A stretch of DNA of 5,166 nt from Cyanobacteria bacterium UBA11370 (GCA_003486645.1 DNGI01000035.1:1-5166), one strand, 5' to 3'. Positions 1 to 4,949 are shown, counted from the stretch's first letter. Notes: generated by a model not told the origin, from the letters alone. Translations and numbers: made by a program.

Positions 1-2
1 TG

Positions 3-209
3 AGACCCAGTTTTTTTGGTCATCCCATCAAATGGGAGGATACCAGCGAGAATGGATTTGGGTTGCCAAATGAGGAGCAATTAGTTGATATTCCCTATCA
101 GTTTTCCCTTTCCTCGAATGAACATGGTAGGGTGCATGGTTTTTTCATTGATGAGGTTTTCTATATTGTTTGGTTAGATCCAGATCACTTACTTTATCCA
201 GCAAAGTAG
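3..209 (+). CDS. C-terminal end of an unrecognised protein (5' end outside the window)
   Basis: An open frame enters from the left edge and gives 68 residues before a TAG stop. It has no start codon in the window, so the gene begins further left. The translation is protein-like: it is rich in aromatic and acidic residues and ends in VFYIVWLDPDHLLYP followed by AK. The terminal pattern of a hydrophobic beta strand followed by WLDPDH.LYP looks like the conserved end of a small globular domain, but I cannot assign it to a named family. The surrounding GRVHGFF suggests another strand. No signal peptide or membrane segment is visible in this part. It converges on xisI, with 94 bp between the two stop codons. 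Coding status is fairly sure; function is unknown. Confidence 0.65.
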   Translation, partial: RPSFFGHPIKWEDTSENGFGLPNEEQLVDIPYQFSLSSNEHGRVHGFFIDEVFYIVWLDPDHLLYPAK

Positions 210-303
210 AGGGATCGTACACAGCGCGATCGCTCATCGCTGTAGTTTGGGTTGACATGAGTAAACCCAACAAGACTTCTATTCGCAATCTATTGGCAAC
301 GAC
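210..303. other. Convergent intergenic spacer with a weak stem-loop and a HIP1 site
   Basis: This gap lies between two convergent genes. It holds a HIP1 octamer at 226-233 inside a small dyad, ACAGCG (221-226) with CGCTGT (238-243), an 11-nt loop apart. There is no following T run on either strand, so it is at best a weak terminator candidate. Nothing else recognisable is present. Confidence 0.3.
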
Positions 304-645
304 TCAGGCTACGGCAAAATCAGTGTACTGTCGAGTTTTAGGGTCATGGAATGCCAACACAATGTCTTCTTTAGGAACACCAGCACGTACTAACTGAGTT
401 GCTATTCCTTCTTCCGTCCAATCCTCTTCGATCCAAAACTTTCCATCACGAATACGGACGTAAACCGTCATTCCCGTAACCCGCTCCCCATTCTGCCAAC
501 CAAGATTCATCCAAATGTAATGCCCTTTGGGTTCATCCTCAATTAGAAAAGTCTCTAACTCAGGATTAGGACTGCGATTACACAACTCAATATACTCAGC
601 CAAAATACGCTTCAATAGCTTTGGATATTCAGTTAGTTTATCCAT
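304..645 (-). CDS. xisI: XisI family protein (fdxN element excision controlling factor-like)
   Basis: This 113-aa protein matches the XisI family in length (usually about 110 aa) and layout. It has an N-terminal helix beginning MDKLTEYPKLLKRILAEY, a central strand region with the GW.NGERV.G..VYV.I.DGK.WIEED pattern, then TEEGIATQLVRAGVPKEDIVLAFHDP and the family-typical ending YTDFAVA. XisI was defined in Anabaena PCC 7120, where XisF, XisH and XisI are needed to excise the fdxN element during heterocyst development. Many cyanobacteria carry multiple xisH-xisI pairs unlinked to any such element, and their role there is not settled. The ATG is supported by GAGGAG (654-659), 8 nt upstream. The tail of xisH overlaps this start by 13 bp, the usual arrangement of the pair. 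Here xisH itself is lost, so this copy is probably an orphan. Any promoter must now come from read-through of the SDR gene or from sequence inside it. Confidence 0.9.
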   Translation of the reverse strand: MDKLTEYPKLLKRILAEYIELCNRSPNPELETFLIEDEPKGHYIWMNLGWQNGERVTGMTVYVRIRDGKFWIEEDWTEEGIATQLVRAGVPKEDIVLAFHDPKTRQYTDFAVA

Positions 646-716
646 TGCACAATCTCCTCTAGTTCTGTATCCACAACGATAAGCGGCATTTGCAACGCAA
701 CCAGTTGATCAACAGC
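633..716 (-). pseudogene. xisH: 3' remnant of xisH (last 27 codons)
   Basis: On the minus strand a frame without a start codon runs from 716 to a TAA at 633-635 and ends MPLIVVDTELEEIVQWIN. That hydrophobic strand, then an acidic stretch, then EIV.WIN is the ordinary end of XisH, the partner normally encoded directly upstream of xisI. The overlap is the typical one: the xisI ATG lies inside the CAATGG codons of the remnant. Upstream the frame meets a stop (717-719), and the SDR stop codon follows at 721-723, so the first roughly 110 codons of a normal xisH are absent. Homology seems to begin near the residues LQMPL. The identification rests on remembered family sequence plus the context, which fits exactly. 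Confidence 0.75.
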
Positions 717-720
717 TTAG

Positions 721-1527
721 CTACGGTTCTTGCAATTGCACAGACGAGTTAGGGATTGGCTGAGTCATCTGCTTAGCAATTAAAGCGACTAAAGCACGCG
801 GCAGGAGTCGGGGTAACAGCACCGAGAGAAATGCATTCATTCGTCCCGGTATGACATAACTGCGTCCTTGCTCTAATGCTTTCAATCCAACAGAAACAAC
901 TGTTTCTGGGCTAGTCATTTGTCCAACTTGCCGCTCTTGGGCGATCGCATGGAACGGCGTTTCAGTTGGACCCGGACACAGCGCTAGGACACGGATGCCG
1001 CGATCGCGATACTCTGCCCAGAGTGCTTCGCTGAAAGAGAGTACAAACGCTTTAGTGGCACCATAAACTGCCATATAAGGAACAGGCTGATGTCCAGCGG
1101 TAGAAGCAACGTTGATAATGGCACCACTCCCCTGCTTCAGCATATCTGGGATAAAAGCGCGGCTTAAATCTACCACAGCCGCAACGTTCAGCCTAATCTC
1201 TTCCTGTTCGCGCTCCGGCTCAAGTTGCTCAAACAGGCCGTATGTGCCGAAGCCAGCATTATTAATCAACAAATCCACTTGAAGCTGCCGATGCTGAATC
1301 ACATTGTAAATATGCTGAGCCGCTCCTGGCTGGCTGAGGTCGCACACAACTACCTCAATCCGGCAGTCATGTCTACTTAATTCGGTTGCTAGTGTTTGCA
1401 ACTTTGACTCAGAGCGGGCGACTAAAATTAGATTCATGCCACGATGAGCGAGTTCGCGGGCAAAGCTTGCACCAATCCCAGACGAGGCACCTGTAATCAA
1501 GGCTGTTTTCTGGCGGTATGTTAGCAT
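721..1527 (-). CDS. Classical short-chain dehydrogenase/reductase (SDR)
   Basis: This 268-aa protein has every landmark of a classical SDR, an NAD(P)-dependent oxidoreductase with a Rossmann fold. It has the cofactor-binding TGASSGIG at residues 12-19, an Arg at 38 after strand 2 (favouring NADP over NAD), D63, the NNAG motif at 89-92, and the catalytic tetrad N114, S142, Y155 and K159 (YGATK). CPGPTETPF at 184-192 follows strand 6. The substrate cannot be told from sequence. The C-terminal part contains a hydrophobic helix (SVLLPRLLPRALVALIAKQM), seen in SDRs that act on lipid-like substrates, but this is weak evidence. The ATG has AGGAG (1532-1536) 4 nt upstream. The gene is divergent from a MarR-type regulator, with twin putative operators between them, so it is probably the regulator's target. 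Its 3' end abuts the xisH remnant. Confidence 0.93.
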   Translation of the reverse strand: MLTYRQKTALITGASSGIGASFARELAHRGMNLILVARSESKLQTLATELSRHDCRIEVVVCDLSQPGAAQHIYNVIQHRQLQVDLLINNAGFGTYGLFEQLEPEREQEEIRLNVAAVVDLSRAFIPDMLKQGSGAIINVASTAGHQPVPYMAVYGATKAFVLSFSEALWAEYRDRGIRVLALCPGPTETPFHAIAQERQVGQMTSPETVVSVGLKALEQGRSYVIPGRMNAFLSVLLPRLLPRALVALIAKQMTQPIPNSSVQLQEP

Positions 1528-1583
1528 CTATCTCCTGCCTGTATGTGTTTTAGTCTGTTTCAGAAATAATGCCTGGACATTTA

Positions 1584-1599
1584 TATGCCCGCGCACGCA
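1584..1599. promoter_or_regulatory. Putative MarR operator, copy 1
   Basis: The sequence TATGCCCGCGCACGCA is repeated exactly at 1615-1630. Its last 14 bases form an imperfect palindrome, TGCnnGCGCnnGCA (10 of 14 positions symmetric), typical in size and symmetry of sites bound by MarR dimers. It lies just downstream of the predicted SDR -10, where binding would block transcription. Confidence 0.65.
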
Positions 1600-1614
1600 T
1601 TTATTCTAGCCTTG

Positions 1615-1630
1615 TATGCCCGCGCACGCA
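1615..1630. promoter_or_regulatory. Putative MarR operator, copy 2
   Basis: This is an exact copy of the 16-bp element at 1584-1599, shifted 31 bp (about three helical turns), so both sites face the same side of the DNA. The flanking bases TT.TAT are also shared. It ends 17 bp before the MarR start codon and overlaps the predicted SDR -35, so one protein could repress both genes here. Confidence 0.65.
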
Positions 1631-1647
1631 AGCTCTAATCTAGAACT

Positions 1648-2133
1648 ATGACTAAAAAACACTTGAATTACGATTTACAGCATGGACAGGTCGGGCTGAA
1701 GGCATGGTTTGGTCTTCTCTATGCCCGTGACTCTCTGGTTGAGGCGGTAGATAAGGCACTCGTTTCTCAGCATGAACTGCCTTTGTCCTGGTTTGAGGTG
1801 TTGCTACGGTTAGCAGCTTGTGATGCTCAATCCACAGAGAATACTTTTCTCTCCGTTTCTAATCTCGCTAAAGAAGTTCTATTAAGTCCTAGTCGAGTGT
1901 CTCGCGTGGTGGATGGACTGCATCAACGTGGGCTTGTCATTCGCCGACAGAGTACAGCAGATGCACGGGTAACAGAAGTTGCTCTAACGGAAGCTGGGAT
2001 GTCGCTATTTCAGGCGGCAAATGCAACCCATTGCCAAGTGATTAACGATCGCTTCCTCGGTCGGCTTTCCACTCAAGAGGTAGAGGTTCTAGTCAAGGTT
2101 TGGCAAGAAATCGGTATCACTTACAGCCAATAG
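1648..2133 (+). CDS. MarR family winged-helix transcriptional regulator
   Basis: This 161-aa protein has the size and order of a MarR regulator. N-terminal dimerisation helices (about 15-40) come first, then helix W.EVLLRLA (48-56). The winged helix-turn-helix follows at about 66-117, with LSVSNLAKEVLLSPSRVSRV including the recognition helix, VVDGLHQRGLVIRR, and the wing carrying the family signature D105-A-R107. C-terminal helices (about 118-158) complete the dimer interface. MarR proteins bind palindromic sites as dimers and are usually released by a small ligand or by thiol oxidation. C58 and C129 are available, but no redox role can be claimed. The gene is divergent from the SDR gene with a twin repeat between, so autoregulation plus SDR control is the likely arrangement. 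No Shine-Dalgarno sequence is visible before the ATG, so translation may be leaderless or weak. The MarR stop is 34 bp from the convergent LuxR-type gene. Confidence 0.9.
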   Translation: MTKKHLNYDLQHGQVGLKAWFGLLYARDSLVEAVDKALVSQHELPLSWFEVLLRLAACDAQSTENTFLSVSNLAKEVLLSPSRVSRVVDGLHQRGLVIRRQSTADARVTEVALTEAGMSLFQAANATHCQVINDRFLGRLSTQEVEVLVKVWQEIGITYSQ

Positions 2134-2167
2134 GACTGTGTCACAACAATAGGTCGATGTTGGAAGA

Positions 2168-2449
2168 TTAGAGATTAGCAATGCCTCGTTTGAGCGCGAC
2201 TAAGACCGCTTGAGTGCGATCGCTCACACTCAGCTTCCTGAGAATGCCATTGACATGGAACTTGATTGTACCTTCGCTGATGTTGAGAGCTGTGGTAATT
2301 TCTTGATTATTTTTGCCTTCGGTCATCAGCAGAAGGACTTGCCGTTCGCGTTCGGTTAACTGGGGACTACTCATACGCTCAGATAGCCTTGCGCCCACTT
2401 CGGCAGGAATATATTTCTGTCCGGCATGGACTCTCCGTTGAGTGGTCAT
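2168..2449 (-). CDS. LuxR/NarL-type helix-turn-helix protein lacking a receiver domain
   Basis: From the ATG at 2449 this is a 93-aa protein. It matches the linker and DNA-binding domain of NarL-type response regulators: VHAGQKYIPAEVGARLSERM (7-26) is the usual linker, followed by LTERERQVLLLMTEGKNNQEI (31-51), the recognition-helix region SEGTIKFHVNGILRKL (58-73) and DRTQAVLVALKRGI (77-90). The normal N-terminal receiver domain of about 120 residues is absent. AAGGAG (2455-2460) sits 5 nt before this ATG, a strong site, so the short form may be expressed. The frame stays open upstream to a TTG at 2734, but those 95 residues resemble no receiver and have poor protein character, so I did not use that start. 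It could be a truncated relic or a single-domain regulator acting on DNA without phosphorylation control. The parent family is certain; functionality is not. Confidence 0.75.
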   Translation of the reverse strand: MTTQRRVHAGQKYIPAEVGARLSERMSSPQLTERERQVLLLMTEGKNNQEITTALNISEGTIKFHVNGILRKLSVSDRTQAVLVALKRGIANL

Positions 2450-3108
2450 CGAAACTCCTTGGGTCTGAAACAAACGCTTGCCAAGGAAGCTACAAAACGA
2501 ACCTAGACAATGGAATAGAAGTAGGGGGTTCCAGTCTTTAAACCTAGGCTGGGTAAAACTTCTAGGGGGTGTGTAAATATAGGTAAGCTCAACGGAGAAA
2601 TCCTGAGATTCTAGAGGCAATTGGCACAGCCTTGATGCAGAAAACTCTCGTCTAACTGTTGAATTGGTGACACCGTATTGCATAAATACTTGACCGTTTA
2701 AATGGTGAAAACAATGGGGGTAAGTAGGGTTCAAGAATTGACTATGGAGTCTTTTCTTCTTCTAAAGAATCTTTGTCCTTCTAGAGCGCCAGTCCAGTAA
2801 AAGAGGTTGACAAAAAGCGCTGTTTATAATGGGCTAAAAAAAACTCTCGCTCAACACTCAAGATTCAAGATTCAAGGGGTAACTGAGCGAGAGAAAATTA
2901 CCACAACAAAATTTCAGCCTCTTTCTTGCGCTCAATAAAAGAGGTTTCTCAAATGAGCGATTGCGATCGCCTCAATCGCAGTCACGCTATTGTGCAAAGT
3001 TACAGTGCATGTGGCTTGGCATAGGCAGTATGAGCAGAGGTTCTGTTTATTTCTCGATTTCCAGAAGGTTCTCTCGGCTGAAAAAAAGTTGTCAAATATT
3101 GCTCAAAG
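2450..3108. other. Long stretch without a convincing gene
   Basis: About 660 bp lie between the LuxR-type gene and the nuclease-like remnant. The minus-strand frame open from 2734 to 2450 has no start other than TTG and no recognisable domain. Small palindromes are visible: GGTGACACC (2666-2674) and ACCGTTTAAATGGT (2693-2706, 12 of 14 symmetric). TTGACA (2807-2812) and TATAAT (2825-2830) both match consensus, but only 12 nt separate them, too few for a normal sigma70 promoter. TAAAAGAGGTT occurs twice (2798-2808 and 2937-2947), and CCTCTTT (2919-2925) can pair with AAAGAGG (2938-2944). GCGATTG (2957-2963) with CAATCGC (2973-2979) forms a stem around a HIP1 site. The separate 2844-2893 repeat is listed on its own. 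The stretch may be an eroded mobile element, but no end or transposase is seen. Confidence 0.5.
2844..2893. repeat. Perfect 10-bp inverted repeat enclosing a heptamer tandem repeat
   Basis: CTCTCGCTCA (2844-2853) and TGAGCGAGAG (2884-2893) are perfect complements 30 nt apart. The loop holds CAAGATT tandemly repeated about 2.6 times (2859-2876). Read on the minus strand, the stem is followed by eight Ts (2836-2843), which looks like an intrinsic terminator, but the loop is long and no minus-strand gene ends just before it. Confidence 0.6.
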
Positions 3109-3111
3109 AGC

Positions 3112-3378
3112 TTTATCGCTGAACAATTAACAGTAGAAGCCCCGACAATTGTCATTGTTGAAGCCAAAAAATCAGACTTAAAATCCGGACTCGGACAATG
3201 CATGGCGGAAATGGTAGCAGCACAGCGATTTAATCAAGCCAAAGAGCAACCTATTACAGCCGTTTACGGGTGTGTTAGTAGTGGAACACAGTGGCGATTT
3301 CTCAAACTGGAAGGACAAACGCTTCCTCCTATCGAACAAATTCTGAGTTTTTTGGTGTGGATGGTCAAATCTGGATAA
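3112..3378 (+). pseudogene. 3' fragment of a VEAK-motif (putative nuclease-like) cyanobacterial protein
   Basis: In this frame about 85 residues are clearly protein-like, beginning AEQLTVEAPTIVIVEAKKSD, followed by a GLGQCMAEMVAAQRFNQ segment, then ITAVYGCVSSGTQWRFLKLEGQ and a C-terminal helix ending in a TAA at 3376-3378. Hydrophobic strand, E-A-K, GLGQC.AEM.AAQ.FN, then a YG.V.SGT.W.FLKL hairpin is a pattern I recall from hypothetical proteins common in cyanobacteria. The VEAK step (3157-3168) resembles the D/E-x-K of PD-(D/E)xK nuclease folds; that link is inference. The intact family has roughly 100 more residues at the N-terminus. Here the frame meets a TGA at 3079-3081, and the sequence just left of 3118 fits better one frame over (ALS joining EQL, as in SPEQL), consistent with a 1-base deletion near 3118. 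Further left I recognise nothing. The fragment ends 4 bp before the next gene. Confidence 0.65.
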
Positions 3379-3382
3379 CGTT

Positions 3383-3760
3383 ATGGTTCAACGCATAGAG
3401 GAAATACTCGGTACTACAATTACTGAATATACCCCAAACGCCATCAAGTTTCGGGGCTTGTCCTTAGAAACATTACAACAGATTATTGAAGAAGGATACA
3501 CCACGCGATCGGCAAATTTTAATGCCGCTCCATCAGTGGGTTCATTTATCGAATTTGGGCAGCGATGCCAGAGCAACGGAGTAACAGCAACGTTTGATGG
3601 AATAGCATTTGCCGACAGAGAATCTCCCAATTTAGTGGTTGATGCGATAACAGTTATCGGCGTAAAAGACTTAGATTTTGCGGGTGAATTCGTGCGATTT
3701 GTTTGGGGTTGTGATGAAATGGAGATTAGTTCTCAAAAATTATATGCCTGGTGGGATTAA
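3383..3760 (+). CDS. Conserved-looking hypothetical protein, 125 aa
   Basis: This complete frame runs ATG to TAA. The product is acidic and globular with no signal peptide or membrane segment. It starts MVQRIEEILGTTITEYTPNAIKF, has a central APSVGSFIEFGQRCQ and a strand-rich second half (ATFDGIAF, LVVDAITVIGV), and ends in the aromatic tail LYAWWD. The alternation of helix and strand and the lack of internal stops argue that it is a real gene rather than chance. I do not recognise the family and assign no function. The ATG lies 4 bp after the stop of the upstream nuclease-like remnant, so the two were probably cotranscribed. No clear Shine-Dalgarno sequence precedes it, so translation may have depended on coupling to the now broken upstream gene. 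Confidence 0.7.
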   Translation: MVQRIEEILGTTITEYTPNAIKFRGLSLETLQQIIEEGYTTRSANFNAAPSVGSFIEFGQRCQSNGVTATFDGIAFADRESPNLVVDAITVIGVKDLDFAGEFVRFVWGCDEMEISSQKLYAWWD

Positions 3761-3793
3761 GAAGATGGGAGAGAACCAAGCTTGGCGAATTCC

Positions 3794-3862
3794 ATGAAGC
3801 TGTTGGTCAATTAACGAGGGGTTTGACCCCTCCCCCCAGCAGAGAGTTTCGCACAGCTTCAT
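3794..3862. repeat. Nested inverted repeats downstream of the 125-aa gene
   Basis: An outer perfect 10-bp pair, ATGAAGCTGT (3794-3803) and ACAGCTTCAT (3853-3862), encloses an inner perfect 6-bp hairpin, GAGGGG (3816-3821), loop TTTGA, CCCCTC (3827-3832). It begins 34 bp after the upstream stop codon. No T run follows, so it may be a factor-dependent transcript end or a scar of an inserted element. Confidence 0.55.
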
Positions 3863-3991
3863 CTGAGTGCAATTGAGAGCCGCAGCCGAGAAAATGAAAA
3901 ATTGTGACCTACGGATATGATCTTGGACTCAAGCGATGACTCTTCAGCCTAGTGATTGGACAATTATCCCAACTCAAACAGCTCAAATAGC

Positions 3992-4199
3992 ACTGTTTTG
4001 ACTCTACGACCAATGGCTCAACATCTAGCTCTCACGGCAGCACGGGAACGCCAAACTACTACCGACTTCAAGCGGCGCTATGCTTGCGCGGGCTGGAGTA
4101 GAAGGCACCATCTCTCAAGCTGTCGGTGCCTTTGGGCTTCGACATTGTCGTTACCTTGGTCTAGCTAAGACTCATCTACAACACATCGCTACCGCCGCT
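3992..4199 (+). pseudogene. C-terminal fragment of an IS1182-like transposase, frameshifted
   Basis: Two overlapping frames together give the end of a DDE transposase. The first reads TVLTLRPMAQHLALTAARER, then QTTTDFKRRYA, up to about 4085. The second, one frame over, continues RAGVEGTISQAVGAFGLRH and then CRYLGLAKTHLQHIATAAA to about 4199. The intact protein would read RYACRAGVEG, so a single extra G near 4087-4089 explains the shift. The block RAGVEGTISQ.V..FGLR..RY.GLAKTHLQH is a strong signature of the C-terminal region of IS1182-family transposases, as I remember them. The acidic catalytic residues of the fold lie further upstream and are missing, and no terminal inverted repeat is visible, so the element is dead. 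At the right the frame runs without a stop into the DrmA-like fragment. Confidence 0.75.
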
Positions 4200-4589
4200 G
4201 CTCCCGATGCCGTAACGGTACGCAATATGCTCGGTGGCATCGTCACCGCTTATACCCGTTGGATAGCCGAGCAGAGAACCCAAGCGCCCACTGATTCTCC
4301 CCAACGGGCAAAAGTGGCACAAAGTCTTCTGGATCGAGCCGCGATCGCTAACCAACGCATTGAAGCCGGATTGCAGGCACTCGATGACCCTCAAATCCTC
4401 GAAGCGTTCCAGATAGCGAATCGAGCGATCGCCACTGCCATCCGTCAGCGCCTCACTCACGACACCGACAAATCTCCCGATGAGCTTTCCCCACCCAAAT
4501 GGCGGCTTTTCCAGATAGCCTTCTTGCTGATGAATATTGTTGGGATAGCAGACCCCCTGCATAGCGATCGCGAGTTAGTCGATCTGCTT
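4200..4589 (+). pseudogene. drmA: Internal fragment of a DrmA-like DISARM helicase
   Basis: From residue 41 of the frame that begins at 4080 the sequence changes from transposase to VRNMLGGIVTAYTRWIAEQ, a helical stretch with QSLLDRAAIANQRIEAGL and EAFQIANRAIATAIRQR, then PPKWRLFQIAFLLMNIVGIADP and DRELVDLL. In DrmA proteins of DISARM phage-defence systems (helicases of about 1,000 or more residues) I recall a region of exactly this kind, ANRAMA.A.RQR followed by PP.WR.FQ.AF.LMN and then .DLL.FPTGGGKTEAYLG, the Walker A motif. Here the match stops at DLL, just before Walker A, and continues as RSSVPLQ and a stop at 4611-4613. Both ends and the ATPase motor are therefore missing. Three HIP1 sites lie inside it. 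The call rests on memory of motifs; another large helicase-like family is possible. Confidence 0.6.
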
Positions 4590-4702
4590 CGGTCAAGTGT
4601 CCCATTACAATAATGGGGATGGGTTCTACTTGGTTGATAGAAAGATTTTACGTCGAGTCCCTGGACTTTAGAGTTGGTACAATCTATAGTCTTCGATTCG
4701 TT
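4590..4702 (+). other. Breakpoint region after the DrmA-like fragment, with a hairpin and a possible coding tail
   Basis: Directly right of the helicase break lies a perfect hairpin, CCCATTA (4601-4607), loop CAA, TAATGGG (4611-4617). The DrmA-frame stop falls within its right arm. In another frame a short coding-like tail, HYNNGDGFYLVDRKILRRV, runs to a TAG at 4669-4671. It has no start codon and an upstream stop at 4576-4578. It may be the last codons of a further broken gene, but I do not recognise it. Confidence 0.35.
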
Positions 4703-4897
4703 TCAGTTTCCGAAAAGAATGACCTTGTTTCGTTGTGTGTAAGGCCAGTGCGGCAGAACAGGTGAAGAGGGTGCTGTCTGCGGCTGGTGATAGGGAGTCG
4801 ATAACAGCCATATCCCTAAAGCGATTAGAATTAAGCTCACAAAAAAGATTTTTTGGGTTCGGGAACTTATAGAGGGACTATTTCCCATTATTATCAT
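4703..4897 (-). CDS. Small putative single-pass membrane protein
   Basis: From the ATG at 4897 this is a 64-aa product. A short polar N-terminus (MIIMGNSPSISSRTQ) is followed by one strongly hydrophobic helix, IFFVSLILIALGIWLLS (about residues 18-34), and a Pro-rich, Gln/Ser-containing tail ending KVILFGN. The hydrophobic run after K17 could be a membrane anchor or an uncleaved signal; no lipobox cysteine is present. AAGAAG lies about 4 nt before the ATG at 4897, a modest ribosome site. A second ATG at 4888 would give 61 residues, and a TTG at 4936 would lengthen it to 77, which I consider less likely. No family is recognised, and it could be the N-terminal stump of a longer broken protein. 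Confidence 0.4.
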   Translation of the reverse strand: MIIMGNSPSISSRTQKIFFVSLILIALGIWLLSTPYHQPQTAPSSPVLPHWPYTQRNKVILFGN

Positions 4898-4949
4898 AAC
4901 ACTTCTTTGAGCAACATTTCCACCAGATTGAGCCAACTCTGTCCATATT

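Larger units (their letters stand above)
1528..1647. promoter_or_regulatory. Divergent promoter region of the SDR and marR-type genes
   Basis: This 120-bp region serves both divergent genes. For the SDR (minus strand) a plausible sigma70-like promoter is TTGCGT (1631 down to 1626), a 17-nt spacer, then TAGAAT (1608 down to 1603). Its -35 overlaps the right-hand operator and its start region meets the left-hand operator. For the MarR gene (plus strand) the only candidates are weak: TTGTAT (1612-1617), 18 nt, TAATCT (1636-1641), which would put the transcription start at or next to the ATG. Promoter positions are inferred by eye. Confidence 0.5.

Noticed and set aside
170..397. Plus-strand 75-codon frame
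   Set aside because: It overlaps the end of the partial left gene and runs antisense into xisI; low-complexity Ser/Thr-rich translation and no motif.
2134..2167. Terminator between the convergent MarR and LuxR-type genes
   Set aside because: Only a 5-bp CAACA/TGTTG pairing is visible, with no T run on either strand.
2450..2734. Minus-strand extension that would make the LuxR-type protein 188 aa
   Set aside because: It begins with TTG, contains no receiver domain or recognisable motif, and a well-placed AAGGAG with ATG lies at the start of the homologous part.
2807..2830. TTGACA and TATAAT as a promoter
   Set aside because: Both boxes are perfect, but the spacer is only 12 nt instead of about 17, so they cannot act together as a usual sigma70 promoter; the -10 alone might still work.
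3000..3203. Minus-strand 67-codon frame
   Set aside because: It is antisense to the nuclease-like remnant, which explains its openness; the translation has no protein character.
3388..3630. Minus-strand 80-codon frame
   Set aside because: Antisense shadow of the 125-aa gene.
4176..4562. Minus-strand 128-codon frame
   Set aside because: Antisense shadow of the DrmA-like fragment, which has clear family-like sequence on the plus strand.
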